A stretch of DNA of 64,000 nt from Kastovskya adunca ATA6-11-RM4 (GCA_019359445.1 JAHHHJ010000001.1:124001-188000); one strand, 5' to 3'. Shown: positions 16,432-25,666, numbered from the stretch's first letter. The notes: generated from the sequence alone by a model not told the origin. Numbers and translations: made by a program.

Positions 16432-17760
16432 TCAGGTTCCACTCTTGAGAAGTTTTTGATTTTGCTCTAATCTGACACGACTTCTTTCTAGTAAAGCACT
16501 ATCCAGTTTTCCCGATTCTTCAGCTTTTAGCAAAGCTGACATTGCTGGATAGTATAAATCTTTGTCGTAAGCAATTAAGATTAAATCTACCCCTACATTA
16601 ATCGCTTGAACAGTGGCAGCTTTCAATCCAGCTTTACTGCCATAAACGGCTTGCATAGAAAAGTCATCGGTAATCAACACTCCATCGTGCTGCCAATCAT
16701 TTCTGATCAATTCTGTTACTACCTGATGCGAGAATGAAACGGGATTAACTGTATCTAATGCTGTTAACTTTGCATGTCCCAACATCGTAAACGCCTGAGA
16801 TTTCATCATTTCCCGAAACGGTACCCAATCGTCCTTCGCTAATTCAGCAATAGAGGTTTGCAAATCCGCTGAGGCTAGATGAGTATCGTCCTCGACTCGT
16901 CCTAACCCAGGAAAATGCTTAATCGTACACCTCACCCCGGTTTGACCCAGGGCGTTGCAATACCACAACGCCACTGAGGCGACTACTTCTTTATCCGCTG
17001 AAATAGCACGCCGATAAATTTGAGAATATTTATCTTGAGGATTGACAACTCCTTTATTTAAATCCACTACGGGAGCAAAATTTAAATTAATACCTAGAGC
17101 GGATAACTCTTTACCTTGCTTGAATGCATACTGAATTACTTCCGATTTCTTTTGCTCATCACTTATTTCTTCCTCGACAATCTTAGATAAAGGAGGGAGT
17201 TGAGTTAGAGGAGGTGACAAGCGTGAAACGATACCTCCCTCTTGATCGCTGGCTACCCACAAGGGAGGTAAACCTTGAGAGGCACGAATATTTTGTAAAC
17301 TTGAAATCTCTTCTTGAATTTCTTTGAATGTTTTATTATTTATATTTCTCCGAGTGATAAAAACACCAGCGATCGCTCTTTTTTCAACCAGCGTTTTGAC
17401 TTCTGCCAAATCTCGATAACCAACGATAAAATGCTGACCGAGCTTTTCAAGTTGAGCAGCATTTTGGCTTAAAACATGTCGCTTAGTTAGGTTAAATTGT
17501 ATTTGCTGAGTAATGGCAATAGCAAGGCTGCTACAACACAGTGCTACAACTAAAAAACTAATGATGGGCTTTGATTTGAGAGATTTTTGTTTGAAATTAA
17601 AAACTTCAAATGCTATTAAACCCAAACCTAAAACTAAGATTACCCAGAAAAATTCATTTCTAAGACTGGCTAAAAACGGCGTTCTTAGGGTGATGGCTAT
17701 AAAGCAGAGTGATAAGGCGATCGCTACTTTAAAGATTTGGATTAATAGTGTGGTAGCCAT
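16432..17760 (-). CDS. Glycoside hydrolase family 3 protein (beta-N-acetylhexosaminidase-like)
   Basis: 442 residues. Three N-terminal hydrophobic segments (FKVAIALSLCFIAITL, FFWVILVLGLGLIAF, IISFLVVALCCSSLAIAI) anchor it in the membrane. The rest is a GH3 barrel like NagZ, which releases GlcNAc from wall muropeptides: WVASDQEGGIVSRL, LNFAPVVDLN, KHFPGLGRVEDDTH (the acid/base loop His) and VLITDDFSMQAV (nucleophile Asp). Cytosolic NagZ is about 340 residues without anchors, so this is a membrane-bound relative, probably facing the periplasm and acting on murein or another amino-sugar polymer. Which substrate it uses cannot be told. Confidence 0.85.
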   Translation of the reverse strand: MATTLLIQIFKVAIALSLCFIAITLRTPFLASLRNEFFWVILVLGLGLIAFEVFNFKQKSLKSKPIISFLVVALCCSSLAIAITQQIQFNLTKRHVLSQNAAQLEKLGQHFIVGYRDLAEVKTLVEKRAIAGVFITRRNINNKTFKEIQEEISSLQNIRASQGLPPLWVASDQEGGIVSRLSPPLTQLPPLSKIVEEEISDEQKKSEVIQYAFKQGKELSALGINLNFAPVVDLNKGVVNPQDKYSQIYRRAISADKEVVASVALWYCNALGQTGVRCTIKHFPGLGRVEDDTHLASADLQTSIAELAKDDWVPFREMMKSQAFTMLGHAKLTALDTVNPVSFSHQVVTELIRNDWQHDGVLITDDFSMQAVYGSKAGLKAATVQAINVGVDLILIAYDKDLYYPAMSALLKAEESGKLDSALLERSRVRLEQNQKLLKSGT

Positions 17761-17811
17761 AACTCTTTATCTATAGCTTTAGGATGAGCAATGCCCATCC
17801 TAAAGGCGGCT

Positions 17812-20001
17812 TCAGGGCGTAACTACTTCTACTGTGGAGGAGGTATCAGTTTCACGATTTATAGATGCAGGTTGAAGACGTGCAGTTCCGATTAAACCTA
17901 ACTTCATGCGATACACCTCATAGAGAACTCTGGAAAGTTCGCGTCGCTGTAAGTTTCGGTTTGTTGTGGGAATTTTTGAGATTGCCAAGTTGTAAACTCC
18001 TGGCACAATTAACTGATCGACCTTCCTAATTAGGAAAGACAAATGGAGTTGAGTAATGGGTTGATCGGGTGCAAAGCGTCCGCTTCCCAATCCGGCAATT
18101 AAACCTTGTGCATACAGTGACTCAATGTTGACATACGCCCAATGGTTAGATGGGACATCAGAGAAGGTGGGAGTCGTTGGCGTGACTAAGGGTAAACCGA
18201 GAACTTTTACTAGTGCTGTACATACTACGGCTCGGTTTACAGGAGCTTGGGGGCGAAAGTTTAAGTTGGCATTGCTTTCGCTGCGGACAATACCTGCTGT
18301 GGCGAGTACCTGAATTGCCTCATAATCTGGGTCATCGTGGGTAATGTCATCAAACCAGATCAGGGGTACGCCATTGCGGGCAAGTAGCCCTTGTAACTTG
18401 CGTTTGCGTGGCTCATTGAGGACGATATCGCGGGCTTCCACGTTTTCTCTAATCGCCATTGCAGCTAAGGCTCCCCCCGCTTCTCCAATTGCCCACTCTA
18501 CCGGATGCATGCGATATGCCCCGTTGGTGATGTGGGTTGTCCCGAGACTTTTAGAGGAGAGAATTAAGCCATCGGTATTGATGGGAACCAGCGCCCCCAT
18601 TGAAATTGAAAAGGGCAAAGCCAGGACGTAGTCGCCGGGTAAACTCACTTGTCCCGGTTCGTCGTTGCCGTGAATGTCGAGGTAGTGATACTGACCGATG
18701 CCCACACTATCATCAAAGGTTCTTGCCCGCGCTTGTCCTGGGAAAAACGCTTTCGCCACATCTTGATGGCGGATAGTGCTCAGGGCTACGCCGCGACGGG
18801 CTTCCCGGATGTAGGGTTCTAGGGCAATACCGTCACTTGTCCAAGTGAGATCGCCACGGGGCTTTAAGTCTTTGCCTTCGCTAACCTGCAAAAAGTGGGC
18901 ATAGGCACGGGAGCGATCGCGTGCTCGTTTTAGAGTTGCCTGACGTTCCTCTCGACTCACCCCGACAATGATACCGTTGCGGTAGTCGTTACCAATGTAG
19001 AATGATCCTTCTTTACCACTCGGCCCTCGCGGACTAGTACTCCAGTTCAGCACCGTCACGTCGCCGACACTAACATTGCTCTCCCTGAGGCTGACGCGCT
19101 GTAGGCGGCGATAACTGAAGATGCCGTAACTGTGAAAAAAGTCCCGCGCCTCCCAAACCAAATTACTTTTGCGTGTCCAAAACTTGCCTGTAAAGTCCGT
19201 TGGTAAAAGCCAGGGTTGTTCTCCATAGCCGATGGGCTTACCAATGGACACGCCCCTTCCCGGTGCTGTGCGCTCTAGGAGTACGCAGTAGGTAATTGAC
19301 TGCTGACATCTAGGCAACGCTACTTCCGGCAAGAGGGGTTCCCCCGTTTCGCTGCGTGCTTCTTGTCCCACCCGCGACTCAATATTTCCTAGTTCCAGCA
19401 AGTCCCCTAGATCAGTTGCTTCAATGACAACTTGGCCGGAGACGGTAAAATTAGCCCCGTTTTGGGTATCTCGGAAAACCACCCCTGTCACCCGGCGACG
19501 CTGCCCAGATGTCGTGGTAATCACCTGCATGGGTTCAGCAAAGGGAATAATAATTAAGCGCTTTTGGGTAATGTAAGGGGCGATCGCCTCATTCAACGCT
19601 CTGGCTGAGGTGACAGGTGTCGTACACAAGGGACTCACCCAACCGCCACCGGGATTTTTTACCACTTGCCCACTCACGGCTTGTAATGACCGTTGCAGAT
19701 TACGGAAGCTGCGATGAGTTTTAGAAATGCTATAAGCCTCACCGTTGGGAGACTTGAGCTGATCGCCGTCATCCGATGCAGGTAAGGCTTGGGCAGTAAA
19801 CTGTCCTCCTAAAACTTGCTGGGGTATTACTAGGCAAACCACGACCTGCGGATCGGTTCGCAAAGCCCCCAAGGTAGCGGTATATGACGCTGTCGAACTC
19901 CCAACCACCAAAATCGGATAGGACAGTTGAGTGCCATTAGCCGGACGGGTAAAAGCGCTCTTACTTAAAATCCCGTTGGGTTGTTTAATACTGTCAACCA
20001 T
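17812..20001 (-). CDS. FAD-dependent oxidoreductase with C-terminal SLH domains
   Basis: 729 residues. The front matches the FAD_oxidored family (PF12831): dinucleotide-binding start ILVVGSSTASYTATLGAL, where the usual GxGxxG is degenerate, then VVIEATDLGDLLELG and the late GAYRMHPVEWAIGEAGGALA. About residues 570-690 carry two SLH repeats (YEAIQVLATAGIVRSESNAN with FRPQAPVNRAVVCT; FSDVPSNHWAYVNIESL with GSGRFAPDQPI), so the enzyme may sit at the cell envelope. No clear signal peptide is visible at the N-terminus, which is odd for an envelope protein. Substrate unknown. The neighbour is the GH3 gene, transcribed in the same direction. Confidence 0.85.
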   Translation of the reverse strand: MVDSIKQPNGILSKSAFTRPANGTQLSYPILVVGSSTASYTATLGALRTDPQVVVCLVIPQQVLGGQFTAQALPASDDGDQLKSPNGEAYSISKTHRSFRNLQRSLQAVSGQVVKNPGGGWVSPLCTTPVTSARALNEAIAPYITQKRLIIIPFAEPMQVITTTSGQRRRVTGVVFRDTQNGANFTVSGQVVIEATDLGDLLELGNIESRVGQEARSETGEPLLPEVALPRCQQSITYCVLLERTAPGRGVSIGKPIGYGEQPWLLPTDFTGKFWTRKSNLVWEARDFFHSYGIFSYRRLQRVSLRESNVSVGDVTVLNWSTSPRGPSGKEGSFYIGNDYRNGIIVGVSREERQATLKRARDRSRAYAHFLQVSEGKDLKPRGDLTWTSDGIALEPYIREARRGVALSTIRHQDVAKAFFPGQARARTFDDSVGIGQYHYLDIHGNDEPGQVSLPGDYVLALPFSISMGALVPINTDGLILSSKSLGTTHITNGAYRMHPVEWAIGEAGGALAAMAIRENVEARDIVLNEPRKRKLQGLLARNGVPLIWFDDITHDDPDYEAIQVLATAGIVRSESNANLNFRPQAPVNRAVVCTALVKVLGLPLVTPTTPTFSDVPSNHWAYVNIESLYAQGLIAGLGSGRFAPDQPITQLHLSFLIRKVDQLIVPGVYNLAISKIPTTNRNLQRRELSRVLYEVYRMKLGLIGTARLQPASINRETDTSSTVEVVTP

Positions 20002-20213
20002 AGTGCTTCTTGTCTGGGAAGAAATTGCGTAGTGAGTACTAGGGAGTTGACTACATTGACAATAAGACTTTTTCCTGTGGGATGACTCCTGCTTCTTTAC
20101 TTATGGCTTCAGTCGGCGCGGCAGTTTGTCACGCCCCTGGGATTTCACCTTTGGAGTGATGCAGGTTTCGGGGGGCTGTGGAATGTTATAGGCACCATTG
20201 AGAAGCTCGATTT

Positions 20214-21122
20214 ATGTTTATACCACCCGGTTTTGTTCAGCAGTCTATCAACACCACGTTGGGAAGCATTGTTTACTACACCTCTGAGGGTCAACTGTGG
20301 TCTAGTGGCGAGGGTAATAATGACAGCGATCGCGAAACCTTAGTCTTTCTTCACGGCTTTGGTGGTGGCTCCTCTGCCTACGAGTGGTCTAAAGTTTATC
20401 CAGCCTTCGCTGCTGACTATCGCATTGTGGCACCAGACTTGATTGGCTGGGGACGCTCCAACCATCCCGCCCGGTTTTTCCGAATCGAGGATTATATCCT
20501 GAGTATCGGCGAATTTATGGGAAAGATTAGCGATCGCCCAACCACTGTCATTGCTTCTGGACTGACAGCCGCGTTTACCATTCGCACCGCGATCGCTCAT
20601 CCTGAATTATTTAAGTCTCTGATTTTGACCACCGCCGCAGGTCTTTCTGATTTTGGAGAAAACTACACCCGTAACTTCTTTACTCAAGTCGTCAGTACGC
20701 CAATTCTCGATCGGCTACTTTACAGCACAGGGGTGGCTACAGATTTCGGCGTTCGCAACTTCTTAGAACAAAACCAATTTGCCCGTCCTGAACGAATTTA
20801 TCCCGAAATCGTACAAGCCTACCTGGAATCCGCTCGACAGCCGCATGCCGAGTATGCGGCTCTATCTTTTGTGCGGGGAGATTTATGTTTTGATTTGTCC
20901 CGGTACATCACCCAACTTACCGTCCCCACCGCCATCATTTGGGGACAAAAGTCAGAATTTACAGGGCCAGAAGTCGGGCGTCGTCTTGCCGAAATGAATC
21001 CTCAAGCCGTGCGGATTTTTCAACAACTTGATGATGTCGGCTTGACTCCCCAATTAGAGCTTCCCGCCGTCACCATTGGACTCATCCGAAAATTTTTACC
21101 TCTACTAGAAAGCTCAGACTAA
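20214..21122 (+). CDS. Alpha/beta-hydrolase-fold protein, triad lost
   Basis: 302 residues with a clear alpha/beta hydrolase fold: LVFLHGFGGGSS (oxyanion-loop strand), DYRIVAPDLIGWGRS, and IIWGQKSEFTG. The catalytic positions are unusual. The nucleophile elbow, normally G-x-S-x-G, reads IASGLTA (Ala114-Ser115-Gly116), so Gly stands where Ser is expected. The strand that usually gives Asp reads WGQKSEF with Ser, and the loop that usually ends in His (GH before the final helix) reads DDVGLTPQLELP with Leu. Thus it may bind a ligand or protein rather than hydrolyse, or use another arrangement. There is no signal peptide. Confidence 0.85.
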   Translation: MFIPPGFVQQSINTTLGSIVYYTSEGQLWSSGEGNNDSDRETLVFLHGFGGGSSAYEWSKVYPAFAADYRIVAPDLIGWGRSNHPARFFRIEDYILSIGEFMGKISDRPTTVIASGLTAAFTIRTAIAHPELFKSLILTTAAGLSDFGENYTRNFFTQVVSTPILDRLLYSTGVATDFGVRNFLEQNQFARPERIYPEIVQAYLESARQPHAEYAALSFVRGDLCFDLSRYITQLTVPTAIIWGQKSEFTGPEVGRRLAEMNPQAVRIFQQLDDVGLTPQLELPAVTIGLIRKFLPLLESSD

Positions 21123-21154
21123 ATAGCTATTCCCTGGGTTGTTGATGCCCAAGT

Positions 21155-21225
21155 AAGTAGGACATGTAAATATTATTGGTTTGTAGTCAGGGCTAAATTT
21201 CTCAATCTAGGGCTTCAGCCCTGAC
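21155..21225. repeat. Dispersed intergenic repeat
   Basis: AGTAGGACATGTAAATATTA followed by a hairpin, GTCAGGGCT at 21186 against AGCCCTGAC ending at 21225. A degraded relative (AGTAGGATATGTAAATAATTA with CAGGGTTAAATC) lies at about 26730-26790. Confidence 0.5.
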
Positions 21226-21260
21226 TAGGAAACCATTTAAGAGACTTGACAGAGCTTCAC

Positions 21261-21393
21261 TAGACCTCTTGCAAAAATGTATTAGACCCCTCCCCAACCC
21301 TCCCCTTAGTAAGGGGAGGGGGCAAGATTTCAAGTCTCCCCCCTTACTAAGGGGGGATTAAGGGGGGTCTATTCGGCTTATGCAAAAGGTCTA
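21261..21393. mobile_element. MITE-like palindromic element, copy 1
   Basis: 133 bases bounded by TAGACCTCTTGCA and its near complement TGCAAAAGGTCTA. Inside, AGACCCCTCCCCAACCCTCC is mirrored by GGGGGATTAAGGGGGGTCT. There is no open frame. The same structure appears at 27693, 50649 and 52529, so this is a non-autonomous or hairpin-transposed repeat family. Confidence 0.8.
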
Positions 21394-21633
21394 CTACATA
21401 GTTTGATTGATTCTCGCCTCTTACCTTATGCCGTTTGAGCATTACCTAAAACCGCTTCTTGAGGTGATTAGCAAATCTACATATCTATCTATCGATAGAG
21501 TCGTAAAAAATAGCCATCTAGTGACTCTTAGGAAGATCTAAAATCTCTGAAGCGGCTTACTAAAACCGATTTGAGGAGATAGCAGGGAAAAGAGAAATTA
21601 GTTTTAGTCAAGGGTAGCTAGGAAAAGCTTGAG
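21394..21633. other. Leader of the PAS-Crp gene
   Basis: Contains the small palindrome CTATCTATCGATAG near 21485 and no frame. No promoter hexamers I would defend. Confidence 0.3.
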
Positions 21634-22809
21634 ATGAATATAGAAATGTTTACTCAGCGGGTGGAGGCAATCAACTGGCGGCTAGCACAGTTGTACCGCA
21701 ACGCCAATGTGGGAACGCTAGCGCAACCCGATTTGCTCCCAACCGCCTTCAAGGAACTGGGTAGCGCCTCAGAAGAATTGCAGGTAGCAGCAGAAAAGCT
21801 TCTCCAACAGCAGGAAGAACTAGCCGCAACACACGAACTGCTGCAAATCGAACGCCAACGCTACCAAGATTTATTTGAGTTCGTACCGGAGGCGTACCTA
21901 GTTACTGATGTACGCGGTGTGATTCGAGAAGCCAACCAGGCGGCGGCTACCCGGCTCGGCGTCAAGCAGGATTTCTTGATCGGCAAACCTCTGCTGGGTT
22001 TGATTCCCCTAGAAGATCGTCAAGACTTTCGTTCCCAACTGAGCCAGATAGATCAGCGCGAGCAGATAAGGGAGTGGAAATTCCGTCTGCAAAACCATCA
22101 CGGCGTTTCCTTTGAGGCAACTATAACCCTGGCGACTAGACGTAATTCAGACGGGAAAGTAGTTACCCTACGCTGGTTAGTGAGCGATATTTGCGATCGC
22201 CAACAGGCTCTCAAGGCGTTAGAAAAAAAAGATCACGATCTCTGCTACCAGAAGCCTTTAGAAACCTATACAAAGGGAGAACTGATCCCTCTCAATCCCC
22301 AGGCAATTTGGATTGTTTCTCAAGGAATCGTCAAGCTGAGTACCCTTTGTGACAGTGGCGAAGAGGTGATGGTAGGATTAGCCGTCCCTTCTATGCCCTT
22401 TGGAGCGGCAATGACGACTCTCCAAACCTACCAAGCAACAGCGCTCTCAGATGTCAAATTAGCCAGCATTTCCCTCACTGAAATCGCGGCTTCCCCACAT
22501 TTAACCCAGACCCTTTTGCCTCTGATTAACCAGCGGTTGCAACAAGCCGAAGCCTTTTTAAGAATTTTTGGACAGCGACGGGTGAAAGACCGCCTGCAAG
22601 CGCTGTTGCTATTTCTCAAGCGAGAAATTGGTCAACCCGTCCCAGAAGGAACTCGTCTGAGCGTCCGTCTGACTCATGAAGACTTAGCCAGTGCCTGCTG
22701 CACGACGCGAGTCACAGTAACGCGAGTACTATCCACCTTACAGGAACAAAGAATGATTGCCTTTGACCCGAAGTCCCACATCATTTTGAAAGACCTAGAT
22801 GAAGGATGA
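21634..22809 (+). CDS. PAS-domain Crp/Fnr-family transcription regulator
   Basis: 391 residues. After a coiled-coil (ASEELQVAAEKLLQQQEELA), a PAS domain spans about 75-190 (YQDLFEFVPEAYLVTDVRGV, IREANQAAATRLG, SDICDRQQAL). A cyclic-nucleotide-binding-like beta roll (IPLNPQAIWIVSQGIVKLST, VGLAVPSMPFG) and a Crp-type winged helix (LTHEDLASACCTTRVTVTRV, LSTLQEQRMIAF) follow. NtcA-like and Crp-like regulators of cyanobacteria usually lack PAS, so this is a fused sensor. The stop codon sits inside a tandem repeat (22801), so the last residues are encoded by it. The signal sensed is unknown; a haem or flavin ligand would need to be measured. Confidence 0.85.
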   Translation: MNIEMFTQRVEAINWRLAQLYRNANVGTLAQPDLLPTAFKELGSASEELQVAAEKLLQQQEELAATHELLQIERQRYQDLFEFVPEAYLVTDVRGVIREANQAAATRLGVKQDFLIGKPLLGLIPLEDRQDFRSQLSQIDQREQIREWKFRLQNHHGVSFEATITLATRRNSDGKVVTLRWLVSDICDRQQALKALEKKDHDLCYQKPLETYTKGELIPLNPQAIWIVSQGIVKLSTLCDSGEEVMVGLAVPSMPFGAAMTTLQTYQATALSDVKLASISLTEIAASPHLTQTLLPLINQRLQQAEAFLRIFGQRRVKDRLQALLLFLKREIGQPVPEGTRLSVRLTHEDLASACCTTRVTVTRVLSTLQEQRMIAFDPKSHIILKDLDEG

Positions 22810-22917
22810 AGTGTGAAGGATGAAGGATGAAGGGTGAAGGATGAAGGGTGAAGGGTGAAGGATGAAGGATGAAGTGTGAAGGATGAAGGGTGAAGGGTGA
22901 AGGATGGAGGATGAAGG
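22801..22917. repeat. Minisatellite (GAAGGATGAAGGGT type)
   Basis: Short tandem repeat of GAAGGATGAAGGGT/GAAGTGT-like units over about 117 bases, starting within the last codons of the PAS-Crp gene. Related units lie at 29735 and 57403. Confidence 0.85.
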
Positions 22918-23172
22918 GGGAGTAGGGTAGATAAGTAGCAGGATCTAATGAACGTGGGGTGGGCAATGCCCTTGATAAGCTTAAAATTCTACAAAAAGTT
23001 GTTTCTGGGGAATGCCCATCTTACAACTTGGTTAGGGTTGTTTAAGCGCACTTGTTTAATGAAAATCCTCTAAATGATAGCTAATACTTTTAATTTTTAG
23101 TTATCAGCAATTGGTTTTTAAATTTAACTGGTATGTAGATTTTTAAAGTTAAGTGAAGGAGGTTGAAACTCA
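22918..23172. other. Intergenic region
   Basis: About 255 bases. It holds GGGCAATGCCC and GGGGAATGCCCATC inverted fragments and an AT-rich stretch, then AAGGAGG at about 23156 just before the frameshifted frame at 23173. Confidence 0.35.
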
Positions 23173-23311
23173 GTGGCAGTCGCAGAACGTCCTCGCGTTT
23201 GCTTAAATTATTCCTCCCAAAGAAGCTTTTAAAGCTGTTGCACGTTTAACTAACATATTCCTGGAACTGGCTTTTGTTGAGGATTGGAAAGAGTGTCAAT
23301 ATCCTAGATAG
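23173..23311 (+). pseudogene. Frameshifted small gene (about 46 codons)
   Basis: A GTG at 23173, about 10 bases after AAGGAGG, opens MAVAERPRVCLNYSSQRSF and then meets a stop. In the next frame the sequence carries on sensibly from 23216 as PKEAFKAVARLTNIFLELAF and VEDWKECQYPR to a stop at 23309. The join needs a +1 shift near 23216. The strong ribosome site and helical, non-repetitive downstream sequence suggest a real small gene with one frameshift, or two abutting fragments. Family not recognised. Confidence 0.4.
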
Positions 23312-23390
23312 TTAGGTTTTAAGGCTTCTTATCCAGTCCCCGATCGCCAAGCCACAATCCTGAAACGATTAATAAAATCATGCCCTTTAG

Positions 23391-24755
23391 ATGCACAGCC
23401 GCTTAATTTTTCAACTTCCCCCGTCCAAAGCAACAGCTCTTTTCCCCCTATCATCTAGTGTGACAAGAACATCACTAAACCCCTGGATGTGGTGGAGTCT
23501 TGGAGTTTTCCTGGTCTTACTACTAGTTTTGTTGTTTATCCTCTATCTTCAGGGGGCATTTTACAACAAGGTTGACTACAGGATGAAAGAGGTTCCGGGC
23601 TTAGAGGAGCCTCATTTTCCGCTGGCGATGATGGGCGTATCCGCCTCCCACCTCACCCACGGCAAGCCAATCGGTTATTGGTTTAATATCGATGCTATTT
23701 ATAAAGCCAGAGAGGAGGCAATCCGTAGCGCTCGGCATACAATCCACTTTGAAACCTTTTATATGACCCCTGGTCGCCGCGCTGACGATTTTGCGGCTGC
23801 CTTGATCGAGCGAGCCAAGGCGGGGGTTGAGATTCAGCTCATTGCCGATAGATTCGGTGTGAACGCGATTCCTAAGGAGTACTGGCAGAATTTACAGGCG
23901 GCGGGTGTTGATGTCCGCTTCTTCCACAAGTTCAGTTGGAAGGCTCCCCTAACTTACAACATCCGTACCCACCGCAAGCTACTGCTGATTGATGGAAAGA
24001 TCGCTTTGGTGGGTGGTACAGGGGTTTCAGACCATTGGGACGGTATGAAAGAAACAGGTGATGAGGGCCCTTGGCTTGACTTTGAGATTGGCTTTCAAGG
24101 GCCAATTGTCGCTACTTTGGAAGGCATCTTCACGCAGCACTGGATGTATGTGGGGGGAATCGGTAGCTTAAGTCAAAAAATCTTTCAACCTAGCGTCACG
24201 AATGGGCCAACCATCCTCGTCACGCCGAGTGAATTTCCTAGTGCCAGTTCGTCGGTTCATGCGCTCTTCTACACGAGTGTCCTCGCGGCAAAAAAGCGGC
24301 TGTGGATTGCTAGTCCTTACTTTCTGCCAGATCGCAACTCCCGGAATGCCCTTCTCAAGGCTAAAGAAAAGGGGGTTGATGTGCGTGTTCTAACGGTAGG
24401 CCCGCACAATGACAAGCAGATGGTCTATTATGCCGTCCGGGAACGTTACAGGGAGCTGCTCAGAGCTGGGATTGAAATCTACGAATACCAGCCGAGTATG
24501 ATGCACGCCAAGGTGTTGCTAATTGATGAACACTGGGTGGGAACTGGAAGTGCCAATTACGATCCGCGCAGTCTTTTCCACAATGACGAACTCAATGTCT
24601 CCTTAGCTGAACCTAAGTTTGCGGAATTTGTGGAGGAGTTCTTCCAACATGGGTTTTCTAAGAGCCGTCGCATCCATTTGGCAAAGTGGCAAGCTCGACC
24701 GCTGACAAATCGCCTGCTCGGTCGGTTGGCGCTATTTTTTCATTGGCAGCTATAA
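23391..24755 (+). CDS. Phospholipase D-family protein, cardiolipin synthase-like
   Basis: 454 residues. An N-terminal membrane helix (LGVFLVLLLVLLFILYLQG) precedes two PLD domains. Both HKD motifs are present: RTHRKLLLIDGKIALVGG (about residue 198) and MMHAKVLLIDEHWVGTGSAN (about residue 370), each with the trailing Gly-Gly/Ser and Asn of the family. Cardiolipin synthases of this class transfer phosphatidyl groups between two phosphatidylglycerols; the length and anchor fit. Cardiolipin is scarce in most cyanobacteria, so a related phosphatidyl transferase or phospholipase is possible. The metallophosphoesterase gene starts 58 bases on, on the same strand, suggesting an operon. Confidence 0.85.
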   Translation: MHSRLIFQLPPSKATALFPLSSSVTRTSLNPWMWWSLGVFLVLLLVLLFILYLQGAFYNKVDYRMKEVPGLEEPHFPLAMMGVSASHLTHGKPIGYWFNIDAIYKAREEAIRSARHTIHFETFYMTPGRRADDFAAALIERAKAGVEIQLIADRFGVNAIPKEYWQNLQAAGVDVRFFHKFSWKAPLTYNIRTHRKLLLIDGKIALVGGTGVSDHWDGMKETGDEGPWLDFEIGFQGPIVATLEGIFTQHWMYVGGIGSLSQKIFQPSVTNGPTILVTPSEFPSASSSVHALFYTSVLAAKKRLWIASPYFLPDRNSRNALLKAKEKGVDVRVLTVGPHNDKQMVYYAVRERYRELLRAGIEIYEYQPSMMHAKVLLIDEHWVGTGSANYDPRSLFHNDELNVSLAEPKFAEFVEEFFQHGFSKSRRIHLAKWQARPLTNRLLGRLALFFHWQL

Positions 24756-24813
24756 CCTAGGCTCTGTCATATATATAGGTAGTCACAGTTATTCAGTTAT
24801 TAGTTATTAAAAA

Positions 24814-25644
24814 ATGCGTATATTGTCAGAACCCTTAAGTATTGAGCACTTAGAGATCGCGATCGCTGATTTACCCAAAACCTTAGAAGGAACAAAACTA
24901 GTACACCTTACAGATTTTCACTACGACGGCTTACTGCTAACGGAAGAGCTGCTAGCGGAGGCGATTGATGCCAGTAATCAAGCCGAACCCGATTTAGTGG
25001 TGCTGACTGGCGACTTTGTTACCCACAACCCTAAGCCCATTCATAAACTGGCACAGCGGCTCAAGGATTTGAAAAGTCGTGCAGGTGTCTTTGCAGTTTT
25101 AGGAAATCATGACCTTCATTACCCCTATTCAAAAAACGAAATCACTACTGCCCTCACTGATGCGGGAATTCAAGTGCTCTGGAATCAGATTGCCTATCCT
25201 CTAGGGCCGGAGTTAGCATTAGTCGGACTCCCTGATTTCTGGTCGCCTGAGTTCAATCCGGCTCCCGTCATGGGGCAGTTAGACCCCAATCTTCCCTGCC
25301 TTGTCTTATCTCACAATCCCGATAGCGCTGAGCGATTGCAACCCTGGCGGGTTGATTTGCAGCTTTCCGGTCATACCCACGGGGGGCAAATTGTGATTCC
25401 GGGGAGAGGCTCTGTACCCAGTTGGATTCACGCCTCGCGGGAGAAAATTCCCAAATTCCTCTGGCCCTGGATTCCCTTTTTAGAGGCAAAATGGCCGAAA
25501 GTGGTTCGCCATTGGGAATGGGGACAGGGACTGCATCAGGTCGGAAGCAATTATTTGTATGTCAATCGCGGTTTAGGTACGTTTCCCCCAGGACGTTGGT
25601 ATTGTCCTCCAGAAGTCACGGCGATCGCTTTAGTTAGCCGCTAG
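24814..25644 (+). CDS. Calcineurin-like metallophosphoesterase
   Basis: 276 residues with the full metallophosphoesterase set: LVHLTDFHYDG (DxH), LVVLTGDFV (GD), VFAVLGNHDLHYPY (GNHD), LVLSHNP and LSGHTHGGQI (GHTH), so a dinuclear metal centre is intact. It is close to the YkuE/LpxH-type branch, which hydrolyses pyrophosphate or phosphodiester bonds, often of lipids. There is no signal peptide, so it is cytosolic or peripheral. Its position right behind a PLD-family gene supports a role in phospholipid or lipid-precursor turnover, by inference only. A palindrome follows at 25667. Confidence 0.85.
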   Translation: MRILSEPLSIEHLEIAIADLPKTLEGTKLVHLTDFHYDGLLLTEELLAEAIDASNQAEPDLVVLTGDFVTHNPKPIHKLAQRLKDLKSRAGVFAVLGNHDLHYPYSKNEITTALTDAGIQVLWNQIAYPLGPELALVGLPDFWSPEFNPAPVMGQLDPNLPCLVLSHNPDSAERLQPWRVDLQLSGHTHGGQIVIPGRGSVPSWIHASREKIPKFLWPWIPFLEAKWPKVVRHWEWGQGLHQVGSNYLYVNRGLGTFPPGRWYCPPEVTAIALVSR

Positions 25645-25666
25645 AACATCGGTTCAATAAAGTAAA

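Noticed and set aside
22781-22966. Frame of HPSPFTLHPSHF repeats
   Set aside because: Same minisatellite artefact.
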